Assembly (NCBI GenBank): GCA_003165315.1 | Contig: PLSX01000272.1 | Coordinates: forward strand, 1-36,089 | Reading direction: 5' to 3' | Length of the DNA: 36,089 bases | Source: Acidobacteriota bacterium | GTDB lineage: Bacteria; Acidobacteriota; Terriglobia; UBA7540 | Shown here: in pieces, positions 31,547-36,089 of the stretch | Position numbering within the stretch: position 1 is the first letter of the stretch | How the letters are laid out: each line of letters begins with the position of its first letter | The notes under the pieces: model-generated | What the model was told of the DNA's origin: nothing | Database searches by the model: none | What the model saw: only the letters and a program-made list of their open reading frames with translations | Position numbers and translations under genes: made by a program

Positions 31547-34500
31547 TTATGTCTGCGGGTGCAATTCCTGCAAGGCGTTTTGGATTTGGGTCAGCGAGTT
31601 GCTCTCGCGCAGGCGGAAGCGTAGTACGCGGTCAGGGCGGAAGCTGGCGTCTTTACGTTTCCGCACAAACTGCGCGACTCGCAGGGGATCGACGGGCGCT
31701 TGCTCATGGAATTTGATCCAGACCTCATCGCCTTTGCGCTCAATCGTTTGCACCAGCAATCGCTCTGCCGCGGTTTTCAGCAGGGCATAATCCAACAGAT
31801 TGGAAACTGAAGCTGGAATGGGACCAAAACGGTCTGCCAGCTCGGTTTCCATGTCCGCCCGTTCGGAGGGAGTGGAGGTAGTGGAAATGCGTTTGTACAT
31901 GCGCAGCCGCTGGTTCTCATCGGGAATGTAGGGATCGGGGATTTTGATGTCGAGCCCTAAATTCAATGCGGTACGTACTTCCAGCTTGGCGGGAGAACCC
32001 CTCAACTCTTCCACCGTCTGCTCCAGCATCTTGAGGTAGAGGTCAATGCCGATCGCGTTCAGGTGGCCATGCTGTTCGGCACCCAACAGGTTACCGGCGC
32101 CGCGCAACTCCAAATCCAACGCTGCCAGTCTGAAGCCCGCCCCCAGATCGGAGAATTCTTTCAGCGCCGCAAGCCGCCGCCGCGCGATGGCGGTAAGTGA
32201 GTCCTCCGAGCCAATTAGAAAATACGCGTAGGCGCGGCGATTTGAGCGGCCTACGCGTCCTCGAAGTTGATAAAGGTCGGCAAGGCCTAACTTGTCGGCA
32301 TGATTCACAATGATCGTGTTGGCGCGGGGAATGTCGAGGCCGTTTTCGATCAACGACGTGGCGACCAGCACATCGAAATCCCCACGCGTGAACTTCAACA
32401 TGGACTGTTCGAGATCTTTTTCGCCCATCTGGCCGTGGGCTACGCCGATGCGGACGTTGGGGAGCAGGCGCTGCAAGAGCGAAGCCATCTGGAAAATCGA
32501 TTCCACCCGATTGTGTACAAAGAACACCTGGCCCTGCCGCTGTAATTCCTGCAACGTGGCCGACTGAATGAGCGCTTGATTGAAAGGCGCCACCGTGGTT
32601 TGAATGGCCAGACGGCCGCGCGGCGGAGTCTCGATAACAGAAAGGTCGCGCAAGCCTCCCAGCGACATGTGCAAAGTCCGTGGAATCGGTGTGGCCGACA
32701 TGGTGAGCACATCCACTCCGGACTTTAATTTTTTCAGCTTCTCTTTGGCGGCTACCCCGAAGCGCTGTTCCTCATCCACAATCAGCAATCCCAGGTCGCG
32801 CAGGCGCAAATCCTTGGAGAGCAGTCGATGCGTTCCAATCAAGATGTCCACGCGGCCGGCTTCCGCCTCGGCCACCACTTTCTTCTGCTCGGCGGCGGTG
32901 CGAAAGCGGCTGAGCATCTCCACGCGCACGGGGAAGGCGGCCATGCGCTGGCGAAAAGTGTTGTAGTGCTGAAAGGCCAGAACCGTCGTGGGTGTCAGCA
33001 CGGCCACCTGTCGCCCGTCTTGAACCACCTTGAATGCGGCGCGCATGGCGAGCTCGGTCTTGCCGTATCCCACGTCGCCGCAAAGAAGGCGGTCCATGGG
33101 CTCAGGGCTTTCAAGGTCGCGCTTAATGTCGGCAATGGCCGTGAGCTGGTCGGGTGTCTCTTCAAAGGCGAACGCATCTTCAAACTCGCGCTGCCACGGG
33201 GTGTCCGCGGAGGCCGCAACGCCGCCCCGCATTTTGCGATCAGCATAGAGCTGCAAGAGCTCCGCAGCCATATCGCGCAAGGCCTTTTTCACGCGGGTCT
33301 TGGTGCGTTCCCAGGTGGCGCCACCCAGACGGTCGAGCGGCGGTTTGGCGCCTTCGTGGGAGCGATACTTTTCCACCAGGTCCAGCCGCTCTAGAGGGAC
33401 ATAGAGCCGGGCTTCGTCCTGAAACGTCAGCAGCATGAAGTCGCGCGCTGCTCCCGTGACGGCAATTTGACGCAGGCCCTGGTAAATGCCGATCCCGTGG
33501 TCGATATGTACCACGTAATCGCCCACCTTCAGGTCTCCGAGGTCGGAGATGAAGCTGGAAATCCCGGAACGCTCACGCCGTCCGCGCGCCGCCCAATCAA
33601 AGCCCCCGAATAGGTCCGCGTCTGCCAGCCACAGTTGGCGAAGGTCGGGAAACGCTACGCCTTCCCGAATCTCACCACGGGCAATGAATGTGCCGCCTGA
33701 CTCCGCCGGGACCGCTCCGGCATCACGTTTCTCTTTTTCCCCTCCCAGAGTCGTGAAGGGAATTTCGTAATCCTTCAGAATCTCCCGCAACCGATCCACC
33801 TTGCCGCTGGTGGGAACGACGAAAATGACGGAATCACCGCGCTTCACGCGGAGGCGTAAATCATCAACCAGCGCCTTCACTCCGCCTTGGTATTTGGGGG
33901 GAGGCTGTGTATGGATCGGGAATTCGAGATCAGGGATAAGGGCCACGGGACTAGGGACAAGGGACGAGGTATTCGGGACTCGGGACTCGGGCGCCGGGAC
34001 TGGGGCCGAAAGCAGTCCGAGGTCCGAAGTCCGAGGTCCGATGTCGGCGGTATTGAGCGGTTGCGCAGCTTGCTCGTCACTCGTCACTCGCCACTCGTCG
34101 CTGCTCTTCCGCTTGTCACTCGTAACTAGCAACTCGCCACTGTTTTTCAGCTCTTTGGCGAAGTCCTGGCCTTCGGCGGGGAAGTATAGGTCACCGCCAA
34201 TGACCACCGCTTGCGAACTGACTTCCGCTGCGGGTGCGAGGGCTTCAACGCCTAATTCTTTGAGCGATATCTGGGGAAGGCTCTGCATCGCTTGTTGGAA
34301 TTCCGCCTCGTTCATGTAGATTTCATACGGTTCCGGACGAGGGGGAATGATGTCGCGGACTTCCTCATACCCTGCTGCCAGGCCTTCGATCGTGGTAGTG
34401 ATCTCGGTTTGCCGATCGAGAAATTCGTCCCAAATCAGCACAGGGTGATCGAGTAAAGAGAACAGCGTATGCGTGTGGGGTTCAACCAAGGGTACGAAGA

Positions 34501-35362
34501 ACTCCCACCCTGGAAAGGTATTGGCATGTTCCGAAGCCCAATCCGGCTCGCGCTCTGGCAGGGGAGTCCCGCGGGCTTGGGCGTGTTCGCGGGATCGCAG
34601 AATCAGTATCCTCACGAGCCTTTCGAAGAATCTCGGTGAGCGTTGCGCTTCTGAAAGTGGCAGCAATAGTGCGCGCGGCGTGGGTTTGCGGGATCGTTGG
34701 GACGACGGGTCAAACTCCCGCACCGATTCCAGTTGGTCGCCAAAAAACTCCAGGCGAAACGGCCACTCAGCCTCAGGGGGGAAGACATCCACAATGCCGC
34801 CCCGCACGGAGTATTGGCCGACGGCAGCCACTGGCTCGCCGGGTTCGTAGCCCACGCTGCGCAGGTGCTCCACCAGGTCTTCCAGATTCAGTTCGTCACC
34901 GACCTTAAGATCAAGCGCGAGGGACGCATAGAAGGGGGCTTCGCGGAATCGACCCAAGGCTGCGGCCACGGGAGCGAAAATCACTCGTACTCCGCCCCGG
35001 GCAAGATTCCAAAGGGCTACCGCGCGCTGCTCCTGGATTTCTGCGTGTGGCGAGCGGCCCACATAGGGCGAACAGTCCATCGCGGGCAATATTTGGACCG
35101 AACTGCCGGCTCCAGGATTCAGCCATTCCAAGAATGTCGCCGTGGTTTGCTTGTAGGCTTGCGCCGCTTCGTTGTCCCGAGTCAAGACTACCACCGGCCG
35201 CTTCAATTGATGCGCCAGCGCCGCCACCACGAGAGCCTTGGCCGCAGGAGTCAGGCCGGATACTGCAACGAGCCTCTCGTCAGGTTTGGAAAGGGCTCCC
35301 ATGGCCGCGCGCAAACTGGCATGTTCAAGAAGAGGCTGTAATAGAGAATGAAGATCGGCCAT
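31547..35362 (-). CDS. mfd: Transcription-repair coupling factor Mfd
   Basis: A 1271-residue SF2 translocase that removes stalled RNA polymerase and recruits UvrA. In order: UvrB-like N-terminal domains, the polymerase-interaction region starting LKVGDYVVHIDHGIGIYQGL, Walker A GDVGYGKTE (about 761), DEEQ box in LLIVDEEQRFG (about 861), SATPIPRTLHMSLGGL, LVATSLIENGLDIPRAN, QLRGRVGRSNRRAYAYF, and the C-terminal TRCF domain with IPDPYIPDENQRLRMYKRI. E. coli Mfd is about 1150 residues; much of the excess is a low-complexity insert at about residues 407-477 that is encoded by 7-nt repeats and lies between the UvrB-like N-terminal domains and domain 3. The core motifs are intact, so the protein should work. 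No clear ribosome site is seen at ATG 35362. Confidence 0.97.
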   Translation of the reverse strand: MADLHSLLQPLLEHASLRAAMGALSKPDERLVAVSGLTPAAKALVVAALAHQLKRPVVVLTRDNEAAQAYKQTTATFLEWLNPGAGSSVQILPAMDCSPYVGRSPHAEIQEQRAVALWNLARGGVRVIFAPVAAALGRFREAPFYASLALDLKVGDELNLEDLVEHLRSVGYEPGEPVAAVGQYSVRGGIVDVFPPEAEWPFRLEFFGDQLESVREFDPSSQRSRKPTPRALLLPLSEAQRSPRFFERLVRILILRSREHAQARGTPLPEREPDWASEHANTFPGWEFFVPLVEPHTHTLFSLLDHPVLIWDEFLDRQTEITTTIEGLAAGYEEVRDIIPPRPEPYEIYMNEAEFQQAMQSLPQISLKELGVEALAPAAEVSSQAVVIGGDLYFPAEGQDFAKELKNSGELLVTSDKRKSSDEWRVTSDEQAAQPLNTADIGPRTSDLGLLSAPVPAPESRVPNTSSLVPSPVALIPDLEFPIHTQPPPKYQGGVKALVDDLRLRVKRGDSVIFVVPTSGKVDRLREILKDYEIPFTTLGGEKEKRDAGAVPAESGGTFIARGEIREGVAFPDLRQLWLADADLFGGFDWAARGRRERSGISSFISDLGDLKVGDYVVHIDHGIGIYQGLRQIAVTGAARDFMLLTFQDEARLYVPLERLDLVEKYRSHEGAKPPLDRLGGATWERTKTRVKKALRDMAAELLQLYADRKMRGGVAASADTPWQREFEDAFAFEETPDQLTAIADIKRDLESPEPMDRLLCGDVGYGKTELAMRAAFKVVQDGRQVAVLTPTTVLAFQHYNTFRQRMAAFPVRVEMLSRFRTAAEQKKVVAEAEAGRVDILIGTHRLLSKDLRLRDLGLLIVDEEQRFGVAAKEKLKKLKSGVDVLTMSATPIPRTLHMSLGGLRDLSVIETPPRGRLAIQTTVAPFNQALIQSATLQELQRQGQVFFVHNRVESIFQMASLLQRLLPNVRIGVAHGQMGEKDLEQSMLKFTRGDFDVLVATSLIENGLDIPRANTIIVNHADKLGLADLYQLRGRVGRSNRRAYAYFLIGSEDSLTAIARRRLAALKEFSDLGAGFRLAALDLELRGAGNLLGAEQHGHLNAIGIDLYLKMLEQTVEELRGSPAKLEVRTALNLGLDIKIPDPYIPDENQRLRMYKRISTTSTPSERADMETELADRFGPIPASVSNLLDYALLKTAAERLLVQTIERKGDEVWIKFHEQAPVDPLRVAQFVRKRKDASFRPDRVLRFRLRESNSLTQIQNALQELHPQT
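33932..34142. repeat. Compound heptanucleotide repeat inside mfd
   Basis: Positions 33932-34050 are seventeen consecutive heptamers in exact register: first a CGGGACT/AGGGACA word, then a TCCGAGG word. After 22 unrelated bases, 34073-34142 holds further heptamers of a CTCGTCA word with one phase slip. Because 7 is not a multiple of 3, each translated unit falls in a different frame, with a 21-base (7-codon) cycle; mfd stays open throughout. Confidence 0.85.
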
Positions 35363-35846
35363 GAAAGTTTGAAGTCTTGCGTTGGAAATGAAAGGAACTG
35401 TTGACCACCGGGTAACTCATCCGGCAAGGATTGCCGCCTACCCAGTCCCCGTCGTGCAGTCTCCTTTCACCCGGGAGTTGGCGCCAAAACAAGAGCCTCC
35501 ATTCTAACCGGGATTTTGCGCCCTGCGGAGATGTTCTGAATGGGATGTTTTCAACGAGGAGTTTTTTCCTGCAAACCCGGATTCGAAAGGTAGGTCCCCG
35601 GCAGTCCTCAGGGCGAATAGGTCGGAGTTTTCCGGCATAACTCGTTGTAAGGCGGAGTATTCGGGCTGGGAATGGCTCGAAGTCCCCGCCTTGAGCGCTG
35701 TCATTCGTCGCCTCGACTCGGCGGATCCGAAACTCCTTCAGCGGCGGCAAGCGGCCGGGCGAGTCTCCAGCAAGCGAGTCCCCCAAAAAGCTAAGTCCCC
35801 GGTTGTCCTTATGGCGCATCAAACCGGTGGTTTGGCCCCGAATTCC

Positions 35847-35929
35847 GGCAAAACGTCTGGACTTATCGTCCAGATCATTTCAGGGTTTTGAATATGATGC
35901 CGGCAAGTTGTCTGGAAAAATCGTCAAGT
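35847..35929. repeat. Degenerate direct repeat pair
   Basis: Two 26-base copies about 55 bases apart share CCGGCAA, GTCTGGA and ATCGTC in the same spacing, with mismatches only in the two 3-base gaps between these blocks. The first copy is followed by a TCTGGAC...GTCCAGA inverted repeat. Confidence 0.5.
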
Positions 35930-36051
35930 GGGTACAGGGTTCCAACCCAACAAGCCGGCAAAAGGAGGCGCGCCACCAGCCCCTAGCCATTACCCACTGC
36001 TCTTCTGACTTCGGACCTTGCTCTTCCCCAGCCCCAAGTAGTAGGGAGGAG

Positions 36052-36089
36052 GCTGAAGGCAGTTGGCAGTTGGCAGTAGGCACTAACCA
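36052..36089. repeat. Heptanucleotide repeat at window edge
   Basis: About four to five heptamers (GGCTGAA, GGCAGTT twice, GGCAGTA, GGCACTA) run to the end of the window. Weaker 7-nt-period sequence starts at about 35976. The block may continue beyond the window. Confidence 0.6.

Larger units (their letters stand above)
35363..36089. other. Gene-free right edge upstream of mfd
   Basis: About 730 bases without a convincing gene. A 165-residue minus-strand frame (35325-35822) overlaps the mfd start and has no recognisable domain. The region has degenerate direct repeats (words starting GTCCCCG near 35593, 35682 and 35793, and a CCGGCAA...GTCTGGA...ATCGTC pair near 35847 and 35902), and heptamer-type DNA at about 35976-36089. 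Confidence 0.45.

Noticed and set aside
31392..34142. Sequencing or assembly artefact as the cause of heptamer repeats
   Set aside because: Units are degenerate, differ between blocks and keep the mfd frame open, which is not what slippage errors in reads would give. Still worth confirming with long reads.
35325..35822. 165-residue minus-strand frame overlapping the mfd start
   Set aside because: No domain, low-complexity and basic composition, and overlap with degenerate repeats; more likely non-coding.

Overview
The window looks like a chromosomal segment of a Gram-negative, moderately GC-rich bacterium, most likely an acidobacterium (Acidobacteriota). This is inferred from gene content: hopanoid genes, heptose-phosphate genes, a Tat-exported UxuA-like protein, an FG-GAP/ASPIC exported protein, a glycine-rich TonB-type protein and PilZ proteins. 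No rRNA, phage or transposase gene was seen. Almost all genes are ordinary chromosomal genes; the unusual content lies in the intergenic DNA, in a few altered enzymes and in one coding sequence (mfd).

Layout. 1-341: gene-free edge with a tandem 23-nt repeat and a GC palindrome. 342-4367 (minus): a hopanoid unit, squalene-hopene cyclase, then the hopanoid-associated epimerase HpnA, then an HpnG-like nucleoside phosphorylase. 4911-9210 (minus): carbohydrate genes, a GH38 alpha-mannosidase and a Tat-signal mannonate-dehydratase-like TIM barrel. 9546-14225: a heptose-phosphate cluster with gmhA on plus and, on minus, a HAD phosphatase, a deoxyhypusine-synthase-like protein without the catalytic lysine, a PfkB/HldE-type heptose kinase translationally coupled to it, and an aldose-1-epimerase-like protein. 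14481-21839 (plus): exported or membrane proteins (HEAT repeats, FG-GAP/ASPIC, a small two-helix membrane protein, a membrane-anchored methyltransferase-like protein, a TPR protein) with a minus-strand tRNA-Gln(CTG). 21857-28596: a TonB-like protein, rsmI, a serine-protease homologue lacking its serine, PilZ, dusB, and an MFS transporter whose likely start codon is ACG. 28645-35362 (minus): mfd, a SurA-like chaperone, a YhaM-like HD/OB nuclease and a FabZ-like dehydratase. 35363-36089: gene-free.

The most striking structural signal is a set of degenerate tandem repeats with a strict 7-nt period. They occupy several intergenic gaps (13.3 kb, 29.1-29.4 kb, 31.4-31.5 kb, 36.0 kb), each block using its own heptamer word. 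One compound block of about 210 bp lies in frame inside mfd (33932-34142) and encodes about 70 extra residues in an interdomain linker. They resemble in principle the heptanucleotide STRR repeats known from heterocystous cyanobacteria, but here they are in a probable acidobacterium and one is translated. Two further families of nested-palindrome repeats lie around the heptose genes.

The most interesting functional unit is the heptose cluster. GmhA, the kinase and the phosphatase could make a heptose-1-phosphate; the nucleotidyltransferase and HldD are not in the window. The deoxyhypusine-synthase-like protein is an enzyme of unknown reaction embedded in that pathway. All assignments come from reading the sequence; no database search was run.
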